From Legionella sp. MW5194 (lineage in GTDB: Bacteria > Pseudomonadota > Gammaproteobacteria > Legionellales > Legionellaceae): 64,000 nt of DNA. Where the stretch lies: the NCBI RefSeq assembly GCF_016864235.1, contig NZ_CP045732.1, positions 3,064,501-3,128,500 of the forward strand. Reading direction: 5' to 3'. Below are positions 9,171 to 17,382 of this stretch, one piece after another. The notes beneath the pieces are model-generated. The model was not told the DNA's origin and did no database searches. It saw only the letters and a program-made list of their open reading frames with translations. Positions within the stretch are counted from its first letter, which is position 1. Every line of letters begins with the position of its first letter. The position numbers and the translations under genes are program-made.

Positions 9171-9215
9171 TGATTATAATTCAATCTTCCACTTGCTTCG
9201 GCGAGTTGATTATAA
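9171..9215 (-). repeat. direct repeat TGATTATAA upstream of the LbtU-like gene
   Basis: TGATTATAA occurs at 9171-9179 and again at 9207-9215, starts 36 bp apart, directly upstream of the porin start. On the minus strand each contains TATAAT, so they could be two -10 elements or two binding sites for one regulator. Confidence 0.45.
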
Positions 9216-9277
9216 CTGGAGGGAGTGAGGCTGGCCAGCGATTGTTCACTCTATTTATCTAAAAGGTAGTTTTTTGC

Positions 9278-9304
9278 AATAAAAAACCCATCCGAAGATG
9301 GGTT
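9278..9304 (-). terminator. intrinsic terminator of the distal MOMP-family gene
   Basis: On the minus strand, AACCCATC and GATGGGTT form an 8-bp stem with a TTCG tetraloop, followed by a run of T. It lies 18 bp past the stop codon of the gene at 9323-10300 and is a textbook Rho-independent terminator. Confidence 0.9.
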
Positions 9305-9322
9305 CTCAGAGCGGGATTGGCA

Positions 9323-10300
9323 TTATGCCGGGGCAACCCATTTCAGACCGCCATACACACCGTACATACCAAAATCAGACATGTCAATTCTTAAGCATCC
9401 ACACAACGGGTTAATGTGCTGCAATGAATTGAAGTAGTTAAATACCTGATAGCCTGCTTCAATGTTCAGTGTTCCATTCGCTGTTTCATAGGCATAGTTA
9501 GCACCTAACTTGGCTTCCACGCTGGGAACCACTGATTTCTGCGTACCATAACGAGTAAAGGCAACCAGATTATTACCAAAGAAGGTTGCTTCGTTATAAC
9601 GTCCAGTTCCATAAAGAATAGATCCGGAAGTATTGGCTGTAATACTGAAGTTTTCCGTCAGATCATAGGAAAAATCAATACCTACGACAGGTCCCACGCC
9701 ATTGAAGTCGGTATTTTGCGTACCAAACACGCCAGAGGTCAATAAGAGAATGGTGGGAGAAACAACGCTATAAGCCAGGTTGCTGTTGACACGAATGTCA
9801 GCGTACTGGAAACCGCCATAAAAACGAGCGTTCTTGCGCATTCCCATATCCACGTGTTGACCCATCACAGCATTCACACGATCAAACTTGTTGGTGAATG
9901 TGTGGGTAAAGTTGGCGGTTACAACACCACCCAGTGGCGAGGGGAAAACGCCAGTGAATGCGCCGTTGTTGCTGTCGACATCATAATGCAGCCAATCGAC
10001 AGTAATGTCATTGCCTGTGCGGAAATGGTAAGATCCTTCCAGTTCGTATCCCCATCCCCATTCATTATCAACGTCTTTGTATTCACTCAGGGATGAGGCG
10101 GCGAGACCGTAAGCCTTGTCAGCATCATAAATCGGCTTTAAGTACAATGCCTGAATCCCGAGATCCCATTTTTTTGCTTCGCAGGGGACAGTAACATCGC
10201 CCGGGGTACAAGTCGGGGCCGGTGGAGCACCGTACATACCCGCTGCCGCAAAACCACTGATACTCATTCCTAGAATTGCCAGGGTTGTTCTTTTAAACAT
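9323..10300 (-). CDS. MOMP-family outer-membrane porin paralogue (Legionella_OMP)
   Basis: This 325-residue beta-barrel protein has a signal peptide (1-20) and the family N terminus CTPGDVTVPCEAKKWDLGIQALYLKP. The two cysteines are those that give the Legionella major outer-membrane protein its disulphide-linked state. Further family marks are WGWGYELEGSYHFRTGNDI and GVGPVVGIDFSYDL. It lies downstream of, and is clearly homologous to, the gene at 10368-11294; the pair is a tandem duplication with diverged sequence. Only 67 bp separate them, and a strong terminator sits in that gap, so expression depends on readthrough or on a promoter hidden in the gap. Confidence 0.9.
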   Translation of the reverse strand: MFKRTTLAILGMSISGFAAAGMYGAPPAPTCTPGDVTVPCEAKKWDLGIQALYLKPIYDADKAYGLAASSLSEYKDVDNEWGWGYELEGSYHFRTGNDITVDWLHYDVDSNNGAFTGVFPSPLGGVVTANFTHTFTNKFDRVNAVMGQHVDMGMRKNARFYGGFQYADIRVNSNLAYSVVSPTILLLTSGVFGTQNTDFNGVGPVVGIDFSYDLTENFSITANTSGSILYGTGRYNEATFFGNNLVAFTRYGTQKSVVPSVEAKLGANYAYETANGTLNIEAGYQVFNYFNSLQHINPLCGCLRIDMSDFGMYGVYGGLKWVAPA

Positions 10301-10315
10301 GTTTACTCCCTTAAT

Positions 10316-10347
10316 CCAAAAAAAAGCCCATCACAGGTGATGGGCTT
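10316..10347 (-). terminator. intrinsic terminator between the two tandem MOMP genes
   Basis: Read on the minus strand, AAGCCCATCAC pairs with GTGATGGGCTT (11 bp) and is followed by eight T. It is a strong Rho-independent terminator for the upstream porin gene and ends only about 18 bp before the ATG of the next one. Confidence 0.9.
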
Positions 10348-10367
10348 AAATCTTACCGAGTTGCTAA

Positions 10368-11294
10368 TTAAACGTTGCCAACCCACTTCAGACCGACGTA
10401 AGGACCGTGCAGAGCGAAGTCAGTTTCGATAACGTTAGTAGCCAGGATCAATGGGCTAGTTCCGATATGCTGAGCATTGAAGTAGTTAACCCACATGTAA
10501 CCAGCATCCAGAGTCAGATCGCCTTGAGCCATAGCGTAAGTGTATTTAGCACCCAGTTTCGCTTCCAGTTCAGGAACGATAGCAGTTTTGGAACCGTGAG
10601 TAGTAGCAACTGTAACACCGTTAACTACACGAGCAGTGTCAAACTTGCTGTCGCCAACCAGAATAGCAGTTGCGCCGTTTGCATAAACTGCGAAACCATT
10701 ACCCCAATCGTAGGACATGTCAGCACCAACACGAGGACCGAAACCGTTGAAACGCAGGTCAGCTGTATCACGAACAGCTAAAGCGTTAACTTGAGCCCAG
10801 AAATCAGTGTCGATACGAGCGTACTGAGCACCACCGTGGAAGCGGATGTTTTTGAACTCACCGAAGTCAACGTGTTGACCGAATTCAAAGTTTACAGCAT
10901 CCCATTGTGGCTCAACACTGGCAACTCCACCGACAGCGAAGAAATCATCAGTGAAATTGAAATCAGTGTCTTTACTGAAGTGGTACCAGTTGATGTTGAT
11001 GTCGTTACCAGTGCTGAAGTGGTAAGAACCTTCTAACTTGAAGCCCCAACCCCAATCCAGATCCAGGTCGTGGTAGTAGGTGTTGCCAGCAGCATCAGTA
11101 GTAGCGAAACGGTAACCGAAATCGCCGTCATAAACTGGTTGCAAATATAAAGCTTGTACACCGAAATCCCAAGCAGTTCTTTCGCAAGGAACGGTTACAT
11201 TACCAGGGGTGCAAACAGGACCCATGGTACCAGCAAACACTGCACTGCTTCCTAAAGCAAGAACAGCTACCGCTGTTTTTTTCAAATTTAACAT
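10368..11294 (-). CDS. major outer-membrane protein (MOMP/OmpS-like porin)
   Basis: This 308-residue Legionella_OMP family porin has a clear signal peptide ending FAGTMG. Next comes [27 protein letters not shown], with the paired cysteines. The body consists of aromatic-rich strands and ends in [10 protein letters not shown]. In L. pneumophila, OmpS is the dominant cation-selective porin and binds complement C3. This copy has the strong promoter, roughly 100-base leader and strong terminator expected of a highly expressed gene, and its codons look more uniform than those of its paralogue. Low sequence complexity on the other strand produces long spurious antisense reading frames. Confidence 0.93.
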   Translation of the reverse strand: MLNLKKTAVAVLALGSSAVFAGTMGPVCTPGNVTVPCERTAWDFGVQALYLQPVYDGDFGYRFATTDAAGNTYYHDLDLDWGWGFKLEGSYHFSTGNDININWYHFSKDTDFNFTDDFFAVGGVASVEPQWDAVNFEFGQHVDFGEFKNIRFHGGAQYARIDTDFWAQVNALAVRDTADLRFNGFGPRVGADMSYDWGNGFAVYANGATAILVGDSKFDTARVVNGVTVATTHGSKTAIVPELEAKLGAKYTYAMAQGDLTLDAGYMWVNYFNAQHIGTSPLILATNVIETDFALHGPYVGLKWVGNV

Positions 11295-11403
11295 TGCTTC
11301 ATCTCCACTTTTTATTATTAACTTTCCGTTTTGCTGTCAAATCACAACGAGGTGTTGACCACAGTACGCAATCATCGCTCTATCCGAGAACGTACATAGG
11401 CAA

Positions 11404-11432
11404 ATTATCTAGTCCAATTCTTGTAAAGTCAA
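11404..11432 (-). promoter_or_regulatory. strong sigma-70 promoter of the MOMP gene
   Basis: On the minus strand, TTGACT (11432-11427) and GATAAT (11409-11404) are exactly 17 bp apart, close to consensus at both boxes. Transcription would start near 11397, giving a leader of about 100 nt before the porin ATG. AT-rich DNA upstream could act as an UP element. Confidence 0.85.
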
Positions 11433-11626
11433 CATTAAAATTGCAAGTTTTATCAACAATCTTAATATTTTCCTCGAATTCGCTCATATTTTATTCAGCC
11501 TGAAAAATATAATGCAGAACTCTCACAAGCAGGCTTAATGGTTAAGGCTACATGAATTTTTTTAGTTTTGCCACCTGAAAGTAGGCTTTTTTTTGGTTTT
11601 TTATGCGAACATCACCAAGCATGCAT

Positions 11627-11703
11627 CTTGTTGATACAACAAGACAAATTAAATGCCATGATCAACGCGTTGAACGTCAGCGTTTCAATCAACACGGATT
11701 GAA
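11627..11703. repeat. cluster of three inverted repeats
   Basis: Three perfect inverted repeats lie within 77 bp: CTTGTTG-ATA-CAACAAG (11627-11643), TCAACGCGTTGA (11662-11673) and TTCAATC-AACACG-GATTGAA (11684-11703). None is followed by a T-run in the motY direction. They look like protein-binding sites or RNA hairpins. Their role is unknown. Confidence 0.5.
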
Positions 11704-11748
11704 GAACTATATATAATGTATCGATGCACTGTATACACTGCAAGCAAT

Positions 11749-12633
11749 CTATATTTTTTTCTCTATTTCGACCACCACGCGACGGTTTAATGCCATGCTG
11801 GCCTCTGTGGTATTCGGTGCGACCGGATCCAGCACGCCAAACCAGGTGGTATAAATCATGTCCTTGTTAATGCCCTGACTTAACAGAAACTTCTCCACCG
11901 CTTTAGCCCTGGCCTCCGACATTGCATTATTAATGGATTTACGGCCCCGATCATCCGAATACCCGTAAATGTTGATTTTTCTGACTTGCGGATCGGCATT
12001 CACATAAGTCACGATGCGTTTGAGCTGTCGCAGTTGTGCTTCTTCCAGTTTGTAATCGTTGGTATCAAACAATAACACCGTGGTCTTGACGTGCTCGTAG
12101 TTAAATGGCAGGAGATTGCCGAGGCAGCGCTGATATTTGGCATACACTTTCTGAAAATGAACAGGGGAAAGAATCACTGTGACTGGAAATCCTTGTTCCG
12201 AACGGTATTGGATACGCGTATTAAATCCCTTAGCCAGATAAGTCAGTGTGCTGAGGGCTGGGTCCCGTGGCAGGAAAAGTGCGAATTCGCCCGGAGTCAG
12301 TACGGTTTTAGTAATCGGAAAGCGCAAGGCGCGCGGCTTCCATACAGGCTCTTTCGCATACACCACTGCCGGCAGCTCTCGTTGCACCTGCTCCCACTTA
12401 CTCATGATGAAATGCGGTGGTCTGGCGGCATATTGCTCAAAATAGGCAATGCCGTAGTTGGGAATAACCAACGACAGACCACAGCGCAGGCGGTTGCCGG
12501 TCATTTTCCATTTCTCAAACCCCATGGGGCTTTTGTATTGAACCGGCACGACAGCCTTTGCCTGCTCTCCCCATAAGCTGCCAATCACGATCAAAGGCAA
12601 AACGGAACATGTAAAAAACTGCTTTAAAGCCAT
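11749..12633 (-). CDS. motY: MotY-like flagellar T-ring protein, OmpA-type C terminus
   Basis: This 294-residue exported protein has a signal peptide (1-27) and then a MotY-type N-terminal domain: GFEKWKMTGNRLRCGLSLVIPNYGIAYFEQYA, with the W, C-x-L, IP-x-(Y/F)G-x-A pattern. The C-terminal OmpA/peptidoglycan-binding domain (about 180-290) carries NIYGYSDDRG and NAMSEARAKAVEKFL. MotY forms the T-ring that holds stator units of sodium- or proton-driven polar flagella. Length equals that of Vibrio MotY. Its place beside divergent pyrC and then rnt repeats the Pseudomonas arrangement. A plain OmpA-family lipoprotein is unlikely because there is no lipobox. Confidence 0.8.
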   Translation of the reverse strand: MALKQFFTCSVLPLIVIGSLWGEQAKAVVPVQYKSPMGFEKWKMTGNRLRCGLSLVIPNYGIAYFEQYAARPPHFIMSKWEQVQRELPAVVYAKEPVWKPRALRFPITKTVLTPGEFALFLPRDPALSTLTYLAKGFNTRIQYRSEQGFPVTVILSPVHFQKVYAKYQRCLGNLLPFNYEHVKTTVLLFDTNDYKLEEAQLRQLKRIVTYVNADPQVRKINIYGYSDDRGRKSINNAMSEARAKAVEKFLLSQGINKDMIYTTWFGVLDPVAPNTTEASMALNRRVVVEIEKKI

Positions 12634-12650
12634 TTTTTGTTCATCCTGCT

Positions 12651-12679
12651 TTGTTATTCCGTGTTATGCTCCCTAATAT
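12651..12679 (+). promoter_or_regulatory. promoter of pyrC
   Basis: TTGTTA (12651-12656) and TAATAT (12674-12679) are 17 bp apart within the 71-bp divergent motY-pyrC gap. The predicted start gives a leader of only about 20 nt before the TTG start of pyrC. Confidence 0.6.
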
Positions 12680-12704
12680 CGGCTAACTTTGTGGAACCTT
12701 TATT

Positions 12705-13736
12705 TTGCAAACACTCGTTATAACCCGTCCGGACGATTGGCATGTGCATTTTCGCGACGGCGAGGCGCTTAAAGAAACAGTCGCTGCAACCGCCATGCAT
12801 TTTGCCCGTGCACTGGCCATGCCCAACTTAAAGCCGGCATTGACGTCGGTTAAGTCCGTGTTGGCTTATCGGGAACGTCTTATGAAGGCGCTGGCGTCGG
12901 CCTATGATTTTACGCCTTACATGACGCTTTATCTCAATGAACAGGTACAGCCCGAGGAGATGCTAGGCATTAAGGATGGCGATGCCATTCTGGGCGCCAA
13001 ACTCTATCCAGCCGGCGCCACCACCAATTCAGACGAGGGAGCTCAGTCATTACGCGCCCTCTACCCCTTGCTGGAGGTCATGCAGCAGCAGGATCTGGTG
13101 TTGCAGATCCATGGCGAAATCACTCACGGGGATATTTTCGATCGCGAAGCCGCGTTTCTTACCGAGGGATTATTGCCCTTAACCCGCAATTTCCCCAAGC
13201 TTCGCATTGTTCTGGAACACATTTCCACCAAAGCCGCCGTTGATTTTGTCAGTGCGGCCGGCGAGCGGGTTGCCGCCACCATTACGCCGCATCATTTAAT
13301 GTATAATCGCAATCAACTGTTAAGCGGCGGCATTAAACCGCATTATTATTGTTTACCGATTCTTAAGCGGAAGCGTGATCAACTGGCTTTACAACAAGCC
13401 GCCGTCAGCGGCAATGCCAAATTTTTTGCCGGCACCGACAGCGCCCCGCATGCACGCCAGACCAAAGAAACCGCCTGCGGCTGTGCCGGCATCTATTCTG
13501 CGCCTTATGCCGTTTCACTTTACGCCCAGGTGTTTGATCAACTCGGTCAGCTTGAAAAGCTGAATCATTTCATGGGCCATTTCGGCGCGTCATTCTATCA
13601 ATTGCCCATCAACAAAAGCGAATTGCTGCTTAAACGGCAGCCACAGATCGTGCCTCACAGCCTGCCACTTGCCAAAGACAGTGTCATTCCCATGGCCGCG
13701 GGCGAAACATTGGCCTGGAGTGTTCATGAAGGTTAG
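12705..13736 (+). CDS. pyrC: dihydroorotase
   Basis: PyrC closes N-carbamoyl-aspartate to dihydroorotate in pyrimidine synthesis. The 343-residue product is the E. coli-like class II enzyme. HVHFRDG gives metal ligands His13 and His15, GAKLYPAG places the carboxylated Lys at 99, and later metal and substrate residues appear in QIHGE, LEHIST and FAGTDSAPH. The start is TTG at 12705, where the protein begins exactly as its homologues do (LVITRPDDWHVHFR). The 3' end overlaps rnt by 11 nt. No PyrR- or attenuator-like leader is visible. Confidence 0.95.
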   Translation: MQTLVITRPDDWHVHFRDGEALKETVAATAMHFARALAMPNLKPALTSVKSVLAYRERLMKALASAYDFTPYMTLYLNEQVQPEEMLGIKDGDAILGAKLYPAGATTNSDEGAQSLRALYPLLEVMQQQDLVLQIHGEITHGDIFDREAAFLTEGLLPLTRNFPKLRIVLEHISTKAAVDFVSAAGERVAATITPHHLMYNRNQLLSGGIKPHYYCLPILKRKRDQLALQQAAVSGNAKFFAGTDSAPHARQTKETACGCAGIYSAPYAVSLYAQVFDQLGQLEKLNHFMGHFGASFYQLPINKSELLLKRQPQIVPHSLPLAKDSVIPMAAGETLAWSVHEG

Positions 13737-14361
13737 TGCATTATTAAAGTCCAGTCTTAAACACCGTTTTCGCGGTTTCCTCCCGGTGGTCGTCGACATC
13801 GAAACAGCAGGCGTGGATCCCTGCAAAAACGCCTTGCTGGAAATGTGCATTGTTATTCTCGACATGGATGAGCAGGGGCATTATTACCCGGCTGCCTCGT
13901 ATTTTGAACACATTCTGCCTTTTGACGGTGCAGAACTGGATGCCAAGTCTCTGGCGTTTAATCAAATTGACCCCTTTCAACCCCTGCGCTTTGCGGTCGA
14001 TGAGAAGGACGCTTTGCAACGCCTGTTTACCCCCATCCTTGCCGCCCTGGACAAAAGCAAATGCCAGCGCGCCGTGCTGGTCGGCCATAATGCCTGGTTT
14101 GATTTGCTCTTTATTAAGGAAGCCGTGAAACGAACTGGCGTAAAAAGCCCCTTTCATGCCTTTACCTGCTTTGATACAGCAACTCTCGGGGGGTTGTTTT
14201 ACGGAGAAACCGTCCTGGCTAAAGCCGCGGCGGCCGCAGGCATTCCCTTCAATACTCATGAGGCGCATTCAGCCATTTATGATGCGGAAAAAACAGCGGA
14301 ACTTTTTTGCACGATGATCAATTCCTGGCATAAAACACTGGCGAAAACCGTTAAGGAATAA
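13726..14361 (+). CDS. rnt: ribonuclease T
   Basis: RNase T is a DEDDh 3'-5' exoribonuclease that trims tRNA CCA ends and matures 5S and 23S rRNA. The ATG at 13726 lies inside the end of pyrC, and upstream in-frame codons only read pyrC sequence. The 211-residue product has DIETAG (Asp24, Glu26), GHNAWFD and EAHSAIYDAEKTAELF, supplying all DEDDh residues. A basic N terminus (KHRFRG) fits the family. Overlap with pyrC implies translational coupling, and the pyrC-rnt order is also found in Pseudomonas. Confidence 0.92.
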   Translation: MKVSALLKSSLKHRFRGFLPVVVDIETAGVDPCKNALLEMCIVILDMDEQGHYYPAASYFEHILPFDGAELDAKSLAFNQIDPFQPLRFAVDEKDALQRLFTPILAALDKSKCQRAVLVGHNAWFDLLFIKEAVKRTGVKSPFHAFTCFDTATLGGLFYGETVLAKAAAAAGIPFNTHEAHSAIYDAEKTAELFCTMINSWHKTLAKTVKE

Positions 14362-14369
14362 GATGAAGA

Positions 14370-14391
14370 CTGCCGGCGGTTAGGCCGGCAG
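14370..14391. terminator. stem-loop between convergent rnt and peroxiredoxin genes
   Basis: CTGCCGGC and GCCGGCAG form an 8-bp GC-rich stem around a six-base loop, placed 9 bp after rnt and 7 bp before the peroxiredoxin stop. No long T-run follows on either side. It is probably a shared transcript end. Confidence 0.5.
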
Positions 14392-14398
14392 GAAAGCG

Positions 14399-15004
14399 TT
14401 ACAGCGAGTCGGAGTGAGAAGCCAGGTACTCGGCAACCCCTTTGGGAGACGCTTTCATACCGGCCTTGCCTTTTTGCCAGCCGGCTGGGCAGACTTCGCC
14501 ATGTTCTTCAAAAAACTGAACCGCATCGATAATACGCAGAATTTCATCCACATTTCGACCTATGGGTAAATCATTCACGATTTGTGAACGGACAACGCCA
14601 TTTTTATCAATGACAAAGGCCCCGCGGAATGCAACGCCGGCAACAGGGTGTTCCACGCCGTAAGATTGGCAAATGGTATGCGAAATGTCAGCCGCCAGAG
14701 CAAATTTGACCGGACCAATACCCCCGTCTTTCACTGCCGTGTTACGGTAAGCGTTATGCGTAAATTGCGAATCAATGGATACCGCAATCACTTCCACACC
14801 ACGCTCTTTAAATTCATGCATGCGGTGATCCAGGGCGATTAGCTCGGAAGGGCATACAAAGGTGAAATCGAGGGGGTAAAAGAAAACAAGCCCGTATTTT
14901 CCTTTGATGGTGTCATGCAAATTCAATTTATCAGTGATTTCACCATTACCGAGTACGGCAGGTACAGTAAAGTCCGGGGCTTTTCTTCCAACTAAAACAC
15001 TCAT
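14399..15004 (-). CDS. typical 2-Cys peroxiredoxin (AhpC/TSA)
   Basis: This thiol peroxidase reduces hydrogen peroxide and organic peroxides. The ATG at 15004 has AAGGAG six bases upstream; an in-frame codon at 15052 is not preceded by one. The 201-residue protein carries the peroxidatic cysteine in DFTFVCPSE (Cys51) and the resolving cysteine in GEVCPAGW (Cys172), so it is a typical two-cysteine enzyme. It sits with a monothiol glutaredoxin and sodB in an oxidative-stress group that is also found near pyrC-rnt in Pseudomonas. No OxyR site could be identified. Confidence 0.93.
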   Translation of the reverse strand: MSVLVGRKAPDFTVPAVLGNGEITDKLNLHDTIKGKYGLVFFYPLDFTFVCPSELIALDHRMHEFKERGVEVIAVSIDSQFTHNAYRNTAVKDGGIGPVKFALAADISHTICQSYGVEHPVAGVAFRGAFVIDKNGVVRSQIVNDLPIGRNVDEILRIIDAVQFFEEHGEVCPAGWQKGKAGMKASPKGVAEYLASHSDSL

Positions 15005-15072
15005 CTGCTTCTCCTTAGGAAAGGCGTACCAGGTACGCGGATTTAAATTCACAGTGTACAGGGTGCAATGGC

Positions 15073-15390
15073 TTAAAGAGCAATCGCGTCTCTTAACAAG
15101 GCTTCCAGTTCCCCCTGCTGATAGAGTTCGGCAATGATATCAGAACCCCCGATTAATTCACCTTTTACCCAAAGCTGCGGGAAGGTGGGCCAATCAGCAT
15201 AGTGAGGCAGCGTTTGACGGATGTCAGGATTGGCAAGTACATCGACATAAGCAAAATCAACACCACACGCATCAATGCACTGGACAGCACGGGCAGAAAA
15301 GCCGCATTGAGGCATTTTAGGCGTGCCCTTCATATATAACAATATCGCATTTTCAGCAATTTGTTGTTTGATTTTATCAATGGTTTCCAC
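15073..15390 (-). CDS. grxD: monothiol glutaredoxin, Grx4 type
   Basis: CGFS glutaredoxins carry and transfer 2Fe-2S clusters, often with BolA partners. I chose the GTG at 15390: TAGGTGA stands just before it and the protein then begins ETIDKIKQQI as homologues do. The longer frame to 15459 would add a hydrophobic stretch with no counterpart. The product is 105 residues, with the active site CGFS at 29-32, the glutathione-binding WPTFPQLWVKGE segment and GGSDI. The peroxiredoxin gene lies 68 bp downstream on the same strand. Confidence 0.9.
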   Translation of the reverse strand: METIDKIKQQIAENAILLYMKGTPKMPQCGFSARAVQCIDACGVDFAYVDVLANPDIRQTLPHYADWPTFPQLWVKGELIGGSDIIAELYQQGELEALLRDAIAL

Positions 15391-15481
15391 AAAGTCACCT
15401 ACAATTTTGAAAATTAAAAAAACACCGCCAATTATGGCGAAAATAAGACCAGTTAGCAACTGGGGTTACCCTTTACCTGCA

Positions 15482-15509
15482 TTGAATATGTTGAACATCC
15501 TGCTACACT
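15482..15509 (+). promoter_or_regulatory. promoter of sodB
   Basis: TTGAAT (15482-15487), a 16-bp spacer and TACACT (15504-15509) preceded by TGC form an extended -10 promoter about 35 bp before the sodB ATG. The spacer contains the small palindrome TGTTGAACA. Confidence 0.55.
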
Positions 15510-15543
15510 TACTAACTCAAAAAATAAAACTGGAGAATGATTC

Positions 15544-16122
15544 ATGGCATTCAGCTTACCCCCCTTACCTTACAGTCTCGAAGCCTTAGCGCCCACCATT
15601 TCCAAAGAAACCCTGGAATATCATTATGGCAAACATCACAATGCGTACGTGACTAACCTTAACAAATTAGTTGCCGGCACCGAATTCGAGCAGTTAAGCC
15701 TTGAAGACATCATCAAGCAATCATCAGGCGGTATTTTTAATAATGCCGCTCAGGTGTGGAATCATACCTTTTACTGGCATTGCTTAAGCCCTAACGGCGG
15801 CGGCGAACCCAAAGGACGTCTGGCTGACATGATTGCTAAAAAATTTGGTTCCTTTTCCGCGTTTAAAGAACAATTCAGTCAAGCGGCCATTACCACGTTT
15901 GGTTCAGGCTGGGCCTGGTTGGTGCAGGATAAGGATGGCGAATTGAAAATCACCAGTACCAGCAATGCAGGCACCCCGATGACAGAGGAACTGAATGCCC
16001 TGTTGACCTGTGACGTCTGGGAACATGCCTATTACATCGATTACCGTAATGCCCGGCCTGACTACGTCAGTGCATTCTGGAATCTGGTGAACTGGCAATT
16101 TGTAGAAGAGAACCTGCGCTAA
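15544..16122 (+). CDS. sodB: iron superoxide dismutase
   Basis: SodB dismutates superoxide in the cytoplasm. GGAG precedes the ATG. The 192-residue protein has the Fe/Mn-SOD ligands in [16 protein letters not shown] and [13 protein letters not shown] (ligands His, His, Asp, His). The GSGWAWLV segment and [13 protein letters not shown] favour iron over manganese. It is a single gene between its own promoter and a strong hairpin that encloses the stop codon. L. pneumophila SodB is essential, and the neighbours here are also oxidative-stress genes. Confidence 0.95.
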   Translation: MAFSLPPLPYSLEALAPTISKETLEYHYGKHHNAYVTNLNKLVAGTEFEQLSLEDIIKQSSGGIFNNAAQVWNHTFYWHCLSPNGGGEPKGRLADMIAKKFGSFSAFKEQFSQAAITTFGSGWAWLVQDKDGELKITSTSNAGTPMTEELNALLTCDVWEHAYYIDYRNARPDYVSAFWNLVNWQFVEENLR

Positions 16123-16133
16123 TAGCGCAGGTT
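16111..16133 (+). terminator. hairpin enclosing the sodB stop codon
   Basis: AACCTGCGC and GCGCAGGTT form a perfect 9-bp stem whose TAATA loop contains the sodB stop. There is only a short T-run after it, so it may be a weak terminator or a 3'-protecting hairpin that allows some readthrough to argD 31 bp further on. Confidence 0.55.
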
Positions 16134-16163
16134 TAACCGCCTGATGATTAATAAGGAGTTTTA

Positions 16164-17351
16164 ATGGCATTAATTACGAGTTATAACCCGCTGCCGATTA
16201 CTTTTACTCATGGAGAAGGTGTCTGGCTTTATGATGAACAAGGCAAAGCCTACCTTGATGGCTTAAGCGGTATTGCCGTCTGCGGGCTGGGGCATGCTCA
16301 CCCTGACGTCACTAAAACCATCCAAACTCAGGCGGCCAAACTGTTGCACACATCCAATGCCTTCCACATTAAAGAACAGGAATTGCTTGCCGAAAAACTA
16401 ACGGCACTTACCGGTATGGAGCAAGTTTTTTTTGCCAATTCAGGCGCCGAAGCCAACGAAGCGGCCATTAAACTCACCCGTCTGTACGGACATAAAAAAG
16501 GCATCGAAACACCTTCCATTATTGTCATGGAGCGTGCATTTCACGGCCGCACCATGGCGACACTCACAGCCTCGGGCAGCCGCAAGGTGCAGGCCGGTTT
16601 TGAGCCTCTGGTGCCGGGTTTTATCCGTGCGCCCTTTAATGATCTGGAAGCCTTGCATACGATCGCTTCGAATCGCGACGATGTGGTGGCCATCATGCTT
16701 GAACCCGTTCAGGGTGAGGGCGGTATTTTTGCCGCGGATGACTCTTATCTACGGGCGGTGGAACAACTTTGTCACCAACATGACTGGCTGCTCATCCTCG
16801 ATGAAATCCAGACGGGCAACGGCCGCACCGGTAAATGGTTTGCTTACATGCACACCAATGTTCGTCCGGATATCGTCACGACCGCTAAAGGATTGGCCAA
16901 TGGCGTGCCCATCAGTGCCTGCCTAATGAGTCAGCGCGCCTGCAATCTCTTTAAACCGGGCAATCACGGCTCAACGTTCGGCGGCAATCCATTAGCCTGC
17001 GCGACGGCCCTGACCGTGCTTGAGGTCATTGAGCGTGACAAACTGTGTGAGAAAGCCGCAAGTAACGGCAACTTTCTCAAAGAAAAACTCATGCGTGAGC
17101 TCAACGATCATCCGGCGGTTCGTGCCATCCGCGGCCGCGGCCTCATGCTGGGAATTGAACTCGACAGACCCGCGAATGATGCCCGGGCGATTGGGCTTAA
17201 GCATGGGGTTTTATTCAATGTCACCGCGGAAAATGTTATCCGTTTGCTTCCGCCTTTAATTATCAGTGAAAATGAAATTGAGGAATTGGTTTCACGTGTC
17301 TGCAAAACCATTCATGAATTCATCGCCTTAAAAACGAGGGAAGTCAGCTGA
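16164..17351 (+). CDS. argD: acetylornithine aminotransferase family enzyme
   Basis: This 395-residue class III PLP aminotransferase converts N-acetylglutamate semialdehyde to N-acetylornithine, and may also act in succinyl-diaminopimelate synthesis. AAGGAG precedes the ATG. The cofactor-phosphate loop is SGAEANEA, the PLP-stacking region ERAFHGRT, the pyridine-binding Asp lies in LILDEIQTG (Asp213) and the Schiff-base Lys in TTAKGLANG (Lys242). GSTFGGNPLA completes the signature. No other arg genes are adjacent, so its use here in lysine or diaminopimelate synthesis is as likely as in arginine synthesis. Confidence 0.88.
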   Translation: MALITSYNPLPITFTHGEGVWLYDEQGKAYLDGLSGIAVCGLGHAHPDVTKTIQTQAAKLLHTSNAFHIKEQELLAEKLTALTGMEQVFFANSGAEANEAAIKLTRLYGHKKGIETPSIIVMERAFHGRTMATLTASGSRKVQAGFEPLVPGFIRAPFNDLEALHTIASNRDDVVAIMLEPVQGEGGIFAADDSYLRAVEQLCHQHDWLLILDEIQTGNGRTGKWFAYMHTNVRPDIVTTAKGLANGVPISACLMSQRACNLFKPGNHGSTFGGNPLACATALTVLEVIERDKLCEKAASNGNFLKEKLMRELNDHPAVRAIRGRGLMLGIELDRPANDARAIGLKHGVLFNVTAENVIRLLPPLIISENEIEELVSRVCKTIHEFIALKTREVS

Positions 17352-17382
17352 ATTAATTCTACCCGAGTAACGGGCAGGATGA

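Larger units (their letters stand above)
11295..11748. other. 454-bp intergenic region between motY and the MOMP gene
   Basis: There is no coding sequence that I can support here. The half nearest the porin gene holds its promoter (11404-11432) and leader of about 100 nt. The half nearest motY is AT-rich and contains three inverted repeats (11627-11703) and poly-T runs at 11588-11612. These could serve as motY 3'-end signals or as upstream regulatory sites for the porin. Confidence 0.6.

Noticed and set aside
9159..9322. Fur box for the LbtU-like gene
   Set aside because: No 19-bp match to GATAAT-type repeats could be found; only the TGATTATAA pair is present.
10407..11036. Long plus-strand reading frames opposite the MOMP gene
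   Set aside because: They are shadows of the biased codon use of the porin; no ribosome binding site or recognisable protein features.
11581..11612. T-runs after GCC...GGC as a plus-strand terminator
   Set aside because: The stem is only three base pairs of certainty and no plus-strand gene leads into it.
11749..12633. Calling the OmpA-domain gene a Pal-type lipoprotein
   Set aside because: There is no lipobox, and the N-terminal domain fits MotY, as does the pyrC neighbour.
13744..14268. 174-codon minus-strand frame opposite rnt
   Set aside because: rnt has full DEDDh motifs; the antisense frame has none.
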